Positions 14,747-24,421 of a DNA stretch of 64,000 bases are shown one piece after another. The stretch is from Christensenellaceae bacterium. Its GTDB lineage: Bacteria > Bacillota > Clostridia > Christensenellales > Borkfalkiaceae. The notes beneath the pieces are model-generated. The model ran no database searches, was not told the origin of the DNA, and saw only the letters and a program-made list of their open reading frames with translations. Numbering within the stretch: the first letter of the stretch is position 1; the number at the start of each line of letters is the position of its first letter. Location: assembly GCA_948890655.1 (NCBI GenBank), contig CAQTYU010000003.1, forward strand, positions 158,567 through 222,566, in the 5' to 3' direction. Made by a program: the position numbers and the translations under genes.

Positions 14747-17700
14747 ATGAAAGATAGAAAGGGAACGGGCTTGAGCCGAGACAAAAACCTGCGCGTCAAT
14801 AAGAACGCCGGCTATAAGTTTGTTAAAAAAGACAAGTCCGTCAATAAACGTGCAGGGCTGCACGATAAAAAAACAAATATAGCCGAAGGCGAGCGCCGTG
14901 TTGTGCGCGTTAAGCCTTTGGCTCTTAAACATAAACGCCGTATGCGGAAAGCTGCGGTGGTTCTTGCCGCGGTTTGCGTGGGTGCGGTTTCTTATGTCGG
15001 GATGGGCTTTTTGTTTAAACCGGAAGGACTTTATGTTGAAGATTTAGGTAATTATACCGTAAAGGCGCAGAAGGCGGGAGATGATTCCGTACCTGCCGGC
15101 GGCGGTAAAATTTATTATTTTCCGGAAGACGGTTCCCTGCCAACAGACCACACGATAATAGAAAACGTTGCATATTTGAATTACGTTTTAAACGACGTGC
15201 ATACTCATTGGTCTTCCTATATGGAATCTACGGTTTATACCGTTATGCAGCAGAACGTTTACACGCATAAAAAGAGCTTTAAAGACGAGGTTACGGGAGA
15301 GTACAGTTTTGTTTCCGCAGATATGGCGGTCGGGGCATCTAATACGGCAAGGCAATTCTGTGTAACGGAGGAAGAAGTAATCTGGCGCGAGGCGGCGGGA
15401 AAAATTTCCATTAAAAACATGGACGAAACCGACTGGAATGAAAATACATATTACGGCAATACCATTTCGGAATTCAGAAGTTATAGAGGTTTACCCGCAA
15501 ACGAATTTTCCGTTTACATATTGGATGAAAACACGGTAAAGAATGCCGACGAAACTTCCGTTAAAGATAACGGAGACGGAACTTATACTATGACGCTGGA
15601 TTTGAAAGTCCATCAGGACGGACTCGATTCCGCGGTACATTATTATAAGCAGCAGATGTACGTAACCGGTGGACTTTACGCCTGGCCGACATTTGATTTT
15701 ACGCGGGTGACTTATACGTTTACGTCGGACTGGACGTTGTTGTCGTTTTCAATAAGCGACAGCTATTCCGCAAAGATGGGCGTAATTGCCGCGGCGTGCT
15801 CTTCGGAATCGACTACGACTTTCAAATATGAAAAAGAAGACGCGGTCAATACTTACCGCAAAGATTGTTTCGGTGTGCACGAAGACGGAAATTATATCCG
15901 TTATTCTCCATTCGGGAACGAAAGAAAACTTGACGCCGCAACCTGTATGGCAAATGCTTTCGGCAGTGTTCTTGAAGAGGGAGCAACGTTTAAAATAGAT
16001 TTGAACCTGAACGGCAGGAAATTGAACGGCGCTATTTACGCGGGGCTTAACGACGGCAGTATTTCCGATTTGCGCGTGGCGATAGGAGAATTGAAGGTTT
16101 TTCTCGGCGACGATAACGGAAAGAATATGCTTTATCTTGCCGCCGGTAAAGATAAGTTTAAACTGTGCACCGACGGGCTTTTCGGTTCCGAGCCGGAAGC
16201 CGGTTCTTCCGCGGGGAACCCGCTTGACGGCGTGTTTGATACTAACGATTTGATTAAGCAGTTGTTTGCCGGCGAGTTTGAATTGCAGGAAAAGACTGCA
16301 ACGCTGAAATCGACTCTTTCGTTGTTCGGGCTTGAAATACCCGTGGAATTCGCCTTTAAAGTAAGGGGATTGGACGCTTCTTTAGACTATGTTTCCACTT
16401 CGTTCTCGCTTAACGGTTCACCGGTTAAAGCAAGGCTGGAGTTCGGCACGGAGGAAGATATCCCCGCCGCGCCGTCACAAAGCGAAAAGCCGCAGTATAA
16501 GGATATTTTAAACGAAGGTATAACTTTAAATTTAAAATTAGGGCTTGATAAGCTTGTGTTGGAAGGCGCGGCGGAAATCAGGCTTGAAAACGGCGGGTTT
16601 AAGGGCGTAAACGCATATCTGGGCAACTATGCGGCGTACTACAATGCGGAAAACGGATTTGTATATTTAAACCTCGACGGTTATAAATATAAGCTGGACA
16701 CGGCGGCGCTTGCGGGCAACGGAGGTTCGGCAATGCCTTTAAGCGCGTCCGGCGAAGGTGATGCGCAGGCTTCGGCTTTACAGCAGGTTATAAACTTTAT
16801 TGTCGGCGGAATTTCCACCGACGGCAACGGCATAAATTTCAACGGCGCGCTTGCGGCTGATAACGGCTTTAACGTTTTGGGCACGGTTATTAAGCTGGGC
16901 GTGGACGTAAACCTCAGGGGATATCTCGGCGTAAACGCAAAAATAGAGCTTGGCGGAAAAACGGCTTTTGCCGAAGTTTCAATAGCGCAGGACAATTCCG
17001 CAATTCCCCAAACAGGCAACTTAAACGAATATAAAGACGTTTTAAATAGCGAACTGACTTTTAAGGTGGAAAGTCTTAAAATTGACGGGCTTGAACTGAA
17101 CGGTTTGGTTAATATAGGGCTTAAACAGGGCAAGCTTGAAACCGTGTGCGCAAACCTTTCTAACGCCGGCGGCGACATCGCTGTTTACTTTAATTCATCC
17201 GAAGATATGCTTTATATTAAAGCGGGCGAGGGCATAAAGGTTAAGCTTCCTTTATCCGCGCTCGGCTTGGGCAAAGGCGAAAAGAAAGCGCTTGGCGCGG
17301 GCGTATTAAACGGGTTGCCCGGCGATTTAAACTTAAAGGATATTATAAGGCAGTTAATAGAAAATTTAACGTGCGGCGAAAATTCGCTTGCAACCGGAAT
17401 TACTTTCGATATTAAGGATTTCGGAAAGGTAAATATAGGCGCGGCAATAAGCCTTGCTGACGGTTTAGGCGCCGACGTTACGGTTGATATTTTAAACAAA
17501 AACGTTGCGCTTAAGGCGGGGCTTGCGCAAGACGAAAGCGTGCCGGAACTTACGGATAAACAGAAAGCTGAATACGCCGATATCTTAAACGAGGGATTTA
17601 ACGTTAATGGCAACTTGCAGGTAACCGTAGGCGACACAACTTTGAACCTTGCCGTAAATCAACTTGCGGTTTCGCTGCAATTGCAACGGGACGGCACGGT

Positions 17701-20700
17701 TAAGTTCGGTTTTGCTCTCGATACGCGTCTTACCGTGAAAGATATGTGCTTCGACTTGTTCTTGTCCTATTCGGACGGCGTTGCTACCGTGGTTTACGGC
17801 GATTCGGAAAACTACTTCGGGGCTGAACTCGATATTGAAGGCGGTGATTTGGGCAAGCTTGAAGACGCTCTTATAAGCGTTTATAACAGGATTTCGGCGG
17901 TGCTTGATGAAATTATAACAAACAACCCCTTAAAACCCACAGACAAATCGGAGCTTGAAGCACAGCTTACGATAGACAATATAAGCAAAATACTTTCAAA
18001 GTTAGGCATTGCGGTTTCGCTTGAACAGGGCGGCGCGAACGTGCTGGAGATGCTTGGAATACCGCAAAACGGCGGCAAGCTCGATATTCAAGGCTTAATC
18101 GGCGGTTTGCAGGTTTACAGTCCCGAAGGAAGTATCTTCGGTATAACGCTCGGCAATTTGGCGCTTCAGCTCAAAAACAGCGGAGTAAACGTTTCGGCGG
18201 ATTTGGAACTGGCGAACTCGGCTGTCCGCGTGTATGTGGAAAATCTTTCGTTGGGGCTTTACTGCGAACCGGCTTGTCCCGTTAAGGATAGCGACCTTTT
18301 AACCGCGGACGACTTTGCGGAAATGCTCGATTATTTGGCAGCGGCGGCGGAGCTTCTTATAGAGGACGAATATTCGCTTTCGGCTAACGCAACCGTTTTC
18401 GAAGATAACGCGGTTTCTTACGAAGTTAAAATACTGTTCGAATTTATCAAGGGCGAAAAGTTCCCTGTACATATTACATTGCCCGACAAGGATAGCGACG
18501 GCAATAATACCGGGGCTTCGGTTGAATTCGACAACGATATGTATTGGCACCTCGGCGTAGCGGTGGATAACGCGGACGCGGCTAAGGACGATTTGTATAT
18601 AGACGTATACATTCTCGACGCAAATCCCGCGGTATCGAACGGAATAACCACGGCTGATAAAACAACCGCGGGTAACGGGCTTGACGTTTATGTTTCGGTT
18701 TCTAAATACGGAAGTAAACAATTAAACGAAAATTACGCGCCGTTAAAGGTTTATGCGCCCGTTAACGAAATTCTCACCGTGTTGGCGGCGGGTGTTGCGC
18801 TTTTGGACTTGCAGAATATAGATATAAGCGAGGAATCTGCGGCGCTTCAATCCGTGGTTTCGCAGCTTGCAACGCTATTGGACGACGCGCTCGTTAAAGC
18901 TTATCTGCCGTTGACGCACTCGCAGTTCAATTCTCTCGGCGCAAGCCTTATCCCTCAAATTATCGGTTCGGATATTTCAACGCTGTTAAAGGATATTTTA
19001 AATACGCTTTCCTTGCCTGCCGGCGGAACCGAGGAGGGCGAAGTTAAAGGTGAAGAACCCGCCGCTCCCGAAGCTAAGCACTATATTAATAACGTATGCC
19101 TCGGCACCTCGGGCGCTGGCGACAGAATGTTGCGCATTGTTTTGAACGGCAACGCAATCTACGGCGGCGGCTACGAAAACATTGTGTTCGAAGCTTATAA
19201 AAATTACGCTTACGGCACAGATTTAATCGGCGGTGAAACCGAAGAAGTCCCCAAACCCGTAAAATCTTATATAACGGGCGCGGCAATAAACAATATTTAT
19301 TACGGCGGCAACAAAGAGCTCGATTTGGATATTAATATCGCACGCAGCGTTGTAAAGCAGACGACGTTTGACGGCTATTACGATTTTAGCGGAATTTCCG
19401 CTCTTTTGAAGGCGACGGTTAACTCGGCAACGCACCCTAAGGCAAATGCAACCGAACTTGACAAGCAGATTTACGGCGACAACTTAACCGATTATCTTTT
19501 AAACCGCTATTATTATCTTGAAGGCAAAATCGATTTGCATATTCCGGTGCTGAATAAAAATTATCAAATCGGTTTAGCGATGGCGGCGCACATCGACAGA
19601 TATAACGACGTAAAAATCAATTTGAGTCTGGATATACCCGCAATTCAGGAAATAATGCAGGTTGTAACCAACGGCGATACTCTTACCGACCTTACAATAA
19701 AAAACGGTATGGTGTATATAAAGCGCGTTCAAAAGACTTATTGGAAGAAGTCGGGGCTTATATATTCCGAAAAGAGTTACGATACCCCTGTGACTATTTA
19801 CAGAGTAATGCCCGTTAGCGAATTTTCGGCTAACGTTATGGATAACATTGTGTTCCTTATGAATCTGGGTCCCGTGGTCACCGATAATATCAAGGATACT
19901 ACGCCTTCGGAACCCGTTAAAGACGTAAGCGACTTCGGCGCTAAAATAGGCAAATTCCTTAAATCGTTTATTTATTCGGGCAACTCTAATTCCGCAAGCT
20001 GGGCGCTTACGATAAAGGGCGACTGTGTGGATTTCGGCACAAATATGATTGGGTTGAACGATATAGTGGTTACGCTCAATGCAAACAGCCGTTACGACGA
20101 GTTGACCAACAGCAACCTTTATACTCTGACGGGTCTTAATATAAAGACGGGGCTCAGTCTTGCAAATCTTATAAACATAACGGTTGACGGCAACATTAAT
20201 TACTGCAACCCGCAACTCGTTATGGGCAAACAATATAAGGACAACACCGTAGACCTTTCGGAAAAGTGGGAAACGCTTTTGGGATGCGACAGTAAAACCT
20301 TGGGCGTTGCCGCAAGCGGACTTAAGGACGGCGAAACGTATACGCCGGAAGTAATTGCCGCAAACGAGCTTTGGAACAGGGCAATCGCTTCGCTTAACGG
20401 CGAATATGCGGGCAAAAATTGTCTTGAAATAAATCTTTCGTCGTCAACGGGAGTAAACCTCGGCGAAGTCGCGCTTTACGAAAACGGCGAAAAGACGGGC
20501 GGCATAACAATAATTTACGGTTCTTCGGGACTTTTGTCGGTTGCTCCCGCAATTCCCGAATGGAGTGAAAAGACGGGCTACACGCTCAATGTCGATTACG
20601 TCGGAGGAATTGCGAACGGGGCAAACGGAACGCTTGATTTTTCAAACGTAACCGACTTTGCAAACCTTGCTATTAACGCAACCTACACCCCCAATACTTA

Positions 20701-22027
20701 TAAAGTAAATATAATAGTGGACGAAGCCGCGGGAACCGTTTACACGCTCGATTACGTTTACGGCACAAGGCTGCCGCTTTCGCAGTACATAGGCACTACG
20801 GTAAAAGGCGAAGACGGCAAGGTATACGTTCTCGATTCGTTCGTTTTAGACGGCAAAAAGTATTACGGCGATATTGAAAACTTTAACATTACCCAAGACG
20901 CAACGTTGACCGCCAACTGGGAGGATGTTACCGCCGACGCGGAATATACCGTAACCTACGTTGCGGACGGCAAAACGGTTGCAACGCGCACAGTTAAGTA
21001 CGGCGAAAAGATTTCGGGAGAAATCGTTCCCGACTTTAACGTAACGGGTTATGATTTTGCAGGATGGGATTTCTGCGGAGTGGACGTTTGCTACGGCAAC
21101 AGAGAAATAACCGCAATTTACACCCCCCATACCTATACTATAACGCTTGACGCGAGCGCATATGACGGTTGCGGAAAAGACGGAGAACTTGCCGAAGTTA
21201 TGGCTGAGGCTGGTTTTGCGGAAGGCAAGCTCTATTATACTTACGGTGACGAAGCGGTTAAATTTGCCGCGCTTGAAAATATAAGCGGTTACGATTTCGT
21301 TCGTTATTACGTTTTAAATGAAAACGGTGAAAAGGTTGATGTAAATTCCGTTTATATGCTTACTGAGGATTTAACGGTTTATGCGGAGTTTAAGGACGTA
21401 AGAATCAACGTTAACCTTACAAGCGACGTTGCGTTTACATATAACGGTCAGACTGCGGTTGAAGATGACGGCAAATTCGTGCTGAACACTTATATATTGC
21501 GCGAAGAGAGCGGGCTTGCGGCGGCGGAAAGTTCCGAAGGCTGGCAGTTCCTGGGCTGGTGGTACGCTGTTGCCGGTGCAAACGGTGAAAAGACTTATAA
21601 CAACCTCACCGACGCGCTTACGATAGCCCGCCCCGGCGAAACTGTTGAAACCGAAATAAGAGCTTTGTGGGGCAAAGCAAACATAAGCGGTCAGTCTACT
21701 AAGAGCGGCAGTTTCTTTAAGGGTTACGATTATACAATGGTAAGTACGGCAAGTTACGAATTTATCGGGTATGACGGGCTTATTGGAAATATTACGCGCA
21801 TGGCAACCGAATACGACTGGTGTTTGGACAACGGTCTGACGCCGGTAATGACCAAGGAAGTTAATAACGTAAACGGTAATAATCAACTTGTGTGTGCGTT
21901 TGACAAACTTCATATAGGTTCGACTTCAGGCATAATGAATAACTGGAAAATTTCGTGCAGGCTTACGTTTGTGTTTGCGGACGGAACGGAATTCGTTCTT
22001 TCGGCAGGCGGTTCGGGAAAATTTTAA
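14747..22027 (+). CDS. Giant membrane-anchored surface protein with internal repeats and C-terminal InlB-type repeats
   Basis: 2426 residues. N terminus: about 68 strongly basic cytoplasmic residues, then one membrane helix (about 69-90), so the rest is predicted outside, held as a signal anchor; there is no LPXTG, S-layer or choline-binding end. The middle is beta-rich with at least three related units of about 180 residues, each opening with a Y-K/A-D-I/V-L-N phrase at residues near 583, 761 and 942. Near residues 1980-2200 come InlB B-repeat (Listeria-Bacteroides) units, for example the NTYKVNIIVD and HTYTITLD openings with GYDFAGWDF. No catalytic motif recognised. Likely adhesin or cell-wall scaffold; inference. 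Own promoter and terminator make it monocistronic. Confidence 0.7.
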   Translation: MKDRKGTGLSRDKNLRVNKNAGYKFVKKDKSVNKRAGLHDKKTNIAEGERRVVRVKPLALKHKRRMRKAAVVLAAVCVGAVSYVGMGFLFKPEGLYVEDLGNYTVKAQKAGDDSVPAGGGKIYYFPEDGSLPTDHTIIENVAYLNYVLNDVHTHWSSYMESTVYTVMQQNVYTHKKSFKDEVTGEYSFVSADMAVGASNTARQFCVTEEEVIWREAAGKISIKNMDETDWNENTYYGNTISEFRSYRGLPANEFSVYILDENTVKNADETSVKDNGDGTYTMTLDLKVHQDGLDSAVHYYKQQMYVTGGLYAWPTFDFTRVTYTFTSDWTLLSFSISDSYSAKMGVIAAACSSESTTTFKYEKEDAVNTYRKDCFGVHEDGNYIRYSPFGNERKLDAATCMANAFGSVLEEGATFKIDLNLNGRKLNGAIYAGLNDGSISDLRVAIGELKVFLGDDNGKNMLYLAAGKDKFKLCTDGLFGSEPEAGSSAGNPLDGVFDTNDLIKQLFAGEFELQEKTATLKSTLSLFGLEIPVEFAFKVRGLDASLDYVSTSFSLNGSPVKARLEFGTEEDIPAAPSQSEKPQYKDILNEGITLNLKLGLDKLVLEGAAEIRLENGGFKGVNAYLGNYAAYYNAENGFVYLNLDGYKYKLDTAALAGNGGSAMPLSASGEGDAQASALQQVINFIVGGISTDGNGINFNGALAADNGFNVLGTVIKLGVDVNLRGYLGVNAKIELGGKTAFAEVSIAQDNSAIPQTGNLNEYKDVLNSELTFKVESLKIDGLELNGLVNIGLKQGKLETVCANLSNAGGDIAVYFNSSEDMLYIKAGEGIKVKLPLSALGLGKGEKKALGAGVLNGLPGDLNLKDIIRQLIENLTCGENSLATGITFDIKDFGKVNIGAAISLADGLGADVTVDILNKNVALKAGLAQDESVPELTDKQKAEYADILNEGFNVNGNLQVTVGDTTLNLAVNQLAVSLQLQRDGTVKFGFALDTRLTVKDMCFDLFLSYSDGVATVVYGDSENYFGAELDIEGGDLGKLEDALISVYNRISAVLDEIITNNPLKPTDKSELEAQLTIDNISKILSKLGIAVSLEQGGANVLEMLGIPQNGGKLDIQGLIGGLQVYSPEGSIFGITLGNLALQLKNSGVNVSADLELANSAVRVYVENLSLGLYCEPACPVKDSDLLTADDFAEMLDYLAAAAELLIEDEYSLSANATVFEDNAVSYEVKILFEFIKGEKFPVHITLPDKDSDGNNTGASVEFDNDMYWHLGVAVDNADAAKDDLYIDVYILDANPAVSNGITTADKTTAGNGLDVYVSVSKYGSKQLNENYAPLKVYAPVNEILTVLAAGVALLDLQNIDISEESAALQSVVSQLATLLDDALVKAYLPLTHSQFNSLGASLIPQIIGSDISTLLKDILNTLSLPAGGTEEGEVKGEEPAAPEAKHYINNVCLGTSGAGDRMLRIVLNGNAIYGGGYENIVFEAYKNYAYGTDLIGGETEEVPKPVKSYITGAAINNIYYGGNKELDLDINIARSVVKQTTFDGYYDFSGISALLKATVNSATHPKANATELDKQIYGDNLTDYLLNRYYYLEGKIDLHIPVLNKNYQIGLAMAAHIDRYNDVKINLSLDIPAIQEIMQVVTNGDTLTDLTIKNGMVYIKRVQKTYWKKSGLIYSEKSYDTPVTIYRVMPVSEFSANVMDNIVFLMNLGPVVTDNIKDTTPSEPVKDVSDFGAKIGKFLKSFIYSGNSNSASWALTIKGDCVDFGTNMIGLNDIVVTLNANSRYDELTNSNLYTLTGLNIKTGLSLANLINITVDGNINYCNPQLVMGKQYKDNTVDLSEKWETLLGCDSKTLGVAASGLKDGETYTPEVIAANELWNRAIASLNGEYAGKNCLEINLSSSTGVNLGEVALYENGEKTGGITIIYGSSGLLSVAPAIPEWSEKTGYTLNVDYVGGIANGANGTLDFSNVTDFANLAINATYTPNTYKVNIIVDEAAGTVYTLDYVYGTRLPLSQYIGTTVKGEDGKVYVLDSFVLDGKKYYGDIENFNITQDATLTANWEDVTADAEYTVTYVADGKTVATRTVKYGEKISGEIVPDFNVTGYDFAGWDFCGVDVCYGNREITAIYTPHTYTITLDASAYDGCGKDGELAEVMAEAGFAEGKLYYTYGDEAVKFAALENISGYDFVRYYVLNENGEKVDVNSVYMLTEDLTVYAEFKDVRINVNLTSDVAFTYNGQTAVEDDGKFVLNTYILREESGLAAAESSEGWQFLGWWYAVAGANGEKTYNNLTDALTIARPGETVETEIRALWGKANISGQSTKSGSFFKGYDYTMVSTASYEFIGYDGLIGNITRMATEYDWCLDNGLTPVMTKEVNNVNGNNQLVCAFDKLHIGSTSGIMNNWKISCRLTFVFADGTEFVLSAGGSGKF

Positions 22028-22041
22028 ATTACAGAAATTAA

Positions 22042-22076
22042 AAAAGCGGAGACAAACTTGAGTTTGTCTCCGCTTT
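22042..22076 (+). terminator. Terminator after the giant surface protein gene
   Basis: AAGCGGAGACAAA pairs with TTTGTCTCCGCTT around a short ACTTGAGT-type loop, followed by TTGTATATG. Long stable stem; T run is weak. The minus strand has an AAGCGG-stem followed by TTTTTTAAT. Confidence 0.75.
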
Positions 22077-22155
22077 GTATATGTTTACCTGTTGAATATA
22101 TTTGAGTTAAAAGCCTAAAATAAGTTTAACTTGTATGTATTATGGGGTAAAACGC

Positions 22156-22184
22156 TTGTCATTTTGCGTGCGGGTTGCTATAAT
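22156..22184 (+). promoter_or_regulatory. Promoter of the sugar transferase gene
   Basis: TTGTCA (22156-22161), 17-bp spacer, TATAAT (22179-22184); expected start about 14 bases before ATG 22205. Confidence 0.65.
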
Positions 22185-22204
22185 TAAACAACACTTAACT
22201 ACAT

Positions 22205-23002
22205 ATGAAGAAGGAGAAAACGTGCAATATGGTTCCCGAAACAGAAGCACCAATCGCAAACAAGCAAGAAGTTAATAGCGAGAACCTTTCCGAAGAAGCG
22301 ATACCGCTGTGCGCGGAAACGCCGGAGTCTGCCGATAATACGGAAAAAACGTTACCGGCGTCAAAGCCTCCTAAACGGCGCAAAAAACTTTTTTACCGTT
22401 TCGTAAAGCGCACGTTTGATATTTTTACTTCATTTTTGTTTTTGATTATTTTCTCGTGGCTGTATATAATCTTGCTTGTTGCAGTAAAATGCAGTAGCCG
22501 CGGGAGGGCGATTTTTAAACATAAGAGAGTGGGTAAAAACAACAAGGACATTTATCTTCCCAAATTTCGCAGCATGAAAGAAAATGCGGAAAGGCTTGAA
22601 GATATGCTCACCCCCGAACAGCTTGCCGAATATAAAACGGAATATAAGCTTGATTACGACCCGCGTGTGACAAAACTCGGGGCAAAATTAAGAAAGCTGA
22701 GTCTGGACGAGCTTCCCCAGATATGGTCTATATTTACCGGCAAAATTTCCGTTGTGGGGCCGAGGCCTTTAATACGCGAGGAACTCGAAGATAAATACGG
22801 CGAAGAAGCGGGCAAGCTTGTTTCGGTTAAACCCGGATTAATAGGCTGGTGGGCGGTTAACGGCAGGAATAACAGCACTTATTCAAGCGGAGAAAGGCAA
22901 AAGCTTGAACTATATTATGTTGACCATTGTTCGCTTGGGCTGGACGTAAAGATTTTTTTCAAGGCTATCGGCTGTGTGTTTAAGCGCACCGGTGCAAAAT
23001 AA
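22205..23002 (+). CDS. Bacterial sugar transferase (polyprenyl-phosphate glycosyl-1-phosphate transferase)
   Basis: Starts glycan synthesis by moving a sugar-1-phosphate onto undecaprenyl phosphate. 265 residues: an acidic, disordered N-terminal 60, a basic patch, one membrane helix (about residues 74-95), then the catalytic domain with KFRSM, DPRVTKLGAKLRKLSLDELPQ (the conserved Asp-Glu pair), VGPRPL and the GLIGWWAVNGRN motif. Small monotopic type, lacking the extra helices of WcaJ. ATG 22205 has no ribosome site; AAGGAG at 22211 could instead serve ATG 22229 (12-base spacing), which would remove eight residues. Functionally fits with the O-antigen ligase-like protein. Confidence 0.87.
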   Translation: MKKEKTCNMVPETEAPIANKQEVNSENLSEEAIPLCAETPESADNTEKTLPASKPPKRRKKLFYRFVKRTFDIFTSFLFLIIFSWLYIILLVAVKCSSRGRAIFKHKRVGKNNKDIYLPKFRSMKENAERLEDMLTPEQLAEYKTEYKLDYDPRVTKLGAKLRKLSLDELPQIWSIFTGKISVVGPRPLIREELEDKYGEEAGKLVSVKPGLIGWWAVNGRNNSTYSSGERQKLELYYVDHCSLGLDVKIFFKAIGCVFKRTGAK

Positions 23003-23016
23003 TATATAAACTTAAA

Positions 23017-23048
23017 AACCCCGACTTGCGTCGGGGTTAATTTTTTTT
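23017..23048. terminator. Bidirectional terminator between sugar transferase and radA
   Basis: AACCCCGAC, loop TTGC, GTCGGGGTT, then AATTTTTTTT; the minus strand also ends in a T-rich stretch. Convergent genes end on both sides. Confidence 0.85.
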
Positions 23049-23055
23049 ACAGACT

Positions 23056-24420
23056 TTATTTTTCGGTTTTGAACAGAGTTTTTATCATGGTGTTTACATA
23101 AAGAATTGGAACCACCGAAATTTTGTCTGCATATTTTGTAACCGATTTCATATTCTTTGCGGGAAGAAGAACGCGCTTAAAGCCCATTTTTACGCATTCG
23201 GCAACGCGCTTTTCGCAGTATGAAACGGCGCGAACCTCTCCTGTTAAGCCCACTTCTCCGAAAACTGCCGTGTATTTGTCTACGGGTACGCCGTAATACG
23301 CAGAAGCCAGCGCCGCGCATAAAGCCAAATCACACGAGGGCTCGTTCAGTTTTATTCCGCCCATTGCGTTGACGTAAACGTCAAATCCGCTCATATTCAG
23401 ACCGCAACGCTTTTCGAGCACGGCAAGCAACAAAACCAATTTGTTGTAATCAACCCCCAAAGGCATTCTGCGCGGTAGTCCGAACGAGGTTTTGGATACA
23501 AGCGTTTGAATTTCCACGTTCATACATCTTGCGCCCGTCTGTGCGGGCGTAACCGCCGAGCCTGCCTCTTCGCCGCGGCTTTCCGAAAGAAAAATCCCCG
23601 AATAGTCGGTAACGGCGATAATGCCTTCGCCCGTCATCTCGAAAACTCCGACTTCCGCAACGTTGCCGAAACGGTTTTTTACGGCCCGTAATATGCGGAA
23701 GTTTTCCTGATTTTCGCCCTCGAAGTAGAGTACTGTGTCCATAATGTGTTCCAAAACTTTAGGACCTGCGAGCGCGCCTTCCTTGGTTACGTGACCTATT
23801 ATGAAAAACGTAATTCCGCGCCCTTTGGCGATTCGCATAAGCCGCGAGGCGCATTCGCGCACCTGTCCGACCGAGCCGGAAGAGGAGGATAAATCGTCCG
23901 TATAAACGGCTTGTATACTGTCTATCACGCAGAACTCCACGCCGTCCAGTTCGGATTCGAGGTTGTCTATGCATGTTTCGTTTATAATCAGCATTTTTTC
24001 CGACTTTAAATTTAACCTTTCGGCGCGCATTTTTACTTGCGAACAGCTCTCCTCGGCGGCGAAGTATAAAACCTTCTTTGTTTCGGAGAGGTGCGCGGCA
24101 ATCTGTGTCAGCAGGGTTGATTTGCCTATGCCGGGGTCGCCGCCCAAAAGCACTAAAGAGCCGGCTACGATGCCCCCGCCCAGAACGTTGTCAAATTCCG
24201 AAATACCCGAAGGGGTACGGTTATAACGTTCGTAAGTTATTTCTGAAAGCGGCTTTGCCTGCCGTATATGCGTCGTTTTTACTTGTTTGGCGGGTGCCGC
24301 CGGTTTAATAATTTCTTCCGCCATAGTATTGAATTTCCCGCACGAGGGACATTTCCCAAGCCAGCGCGGACTCGAAGCTCCGCAATCCGTGCAAATAAAT
24401 TCTGTTGTTGCTTTAGCCAT
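23056..24420 (-). CDS. radA: DNA repair protein RadA
   Basis: RecA-related branch-migration helicase acting in recombination. 454 residues: N-terminal four-Cys zinc finger (CTDCG...CPSCGKF), ATPase core with Walker A GGDPGIGKST and the RadA-specific KNRFG motif, then a Lon protease-like C-terminal domain without proteolytic residues (DLALCAALASAYYG...VFGEVGLTGEVR). Usual family length. Begins one base after ispDF ends, so the two form an operon; radA next to isoprenoid or clp genes is common in Bacillota. Confidence 0.95.
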   Translation of the reverse strand: MAKATTEFICTDCGASSPRWLGKCPSCGKFNTMAEEIIKPAAPAKQVKTTHIRQAKPLSEITYERYNRTPSGISEFDNVLGGGIVAGSLVLLGGDPGIGKSTLLTQIAAHLSETKKVLYFAAEESCSQVKMRAERLNLKSEKMLIINETCIDNLESELDGVEFCVIDSIQAVYTDDLSSSSGSVGQVRECASRLMRIAKGRGITFFIIGHVTKEGALAGPKVLEHIMDTVLYFEGENQENFRILRAVKNRFGNVAEVGVFEMTGEGIIAVTDYSGIFLSESRGEEAGSAVTPAQTGARCMNVEIQTLVSKTSFGLPRRMPLGVDYNKLVLLLAVLEKRCGLNMSGFDVYVNAMGGIKLNEPSCDLALCAALASAYYGVPVDKYTAVFGEVGLTGEVRAVSYCEKRVAECVKMGFKRVLLPAKNMKSVTKYADKISVVPILYVNTMIKTLFKTEK

Positions 24421-24421
24421 A

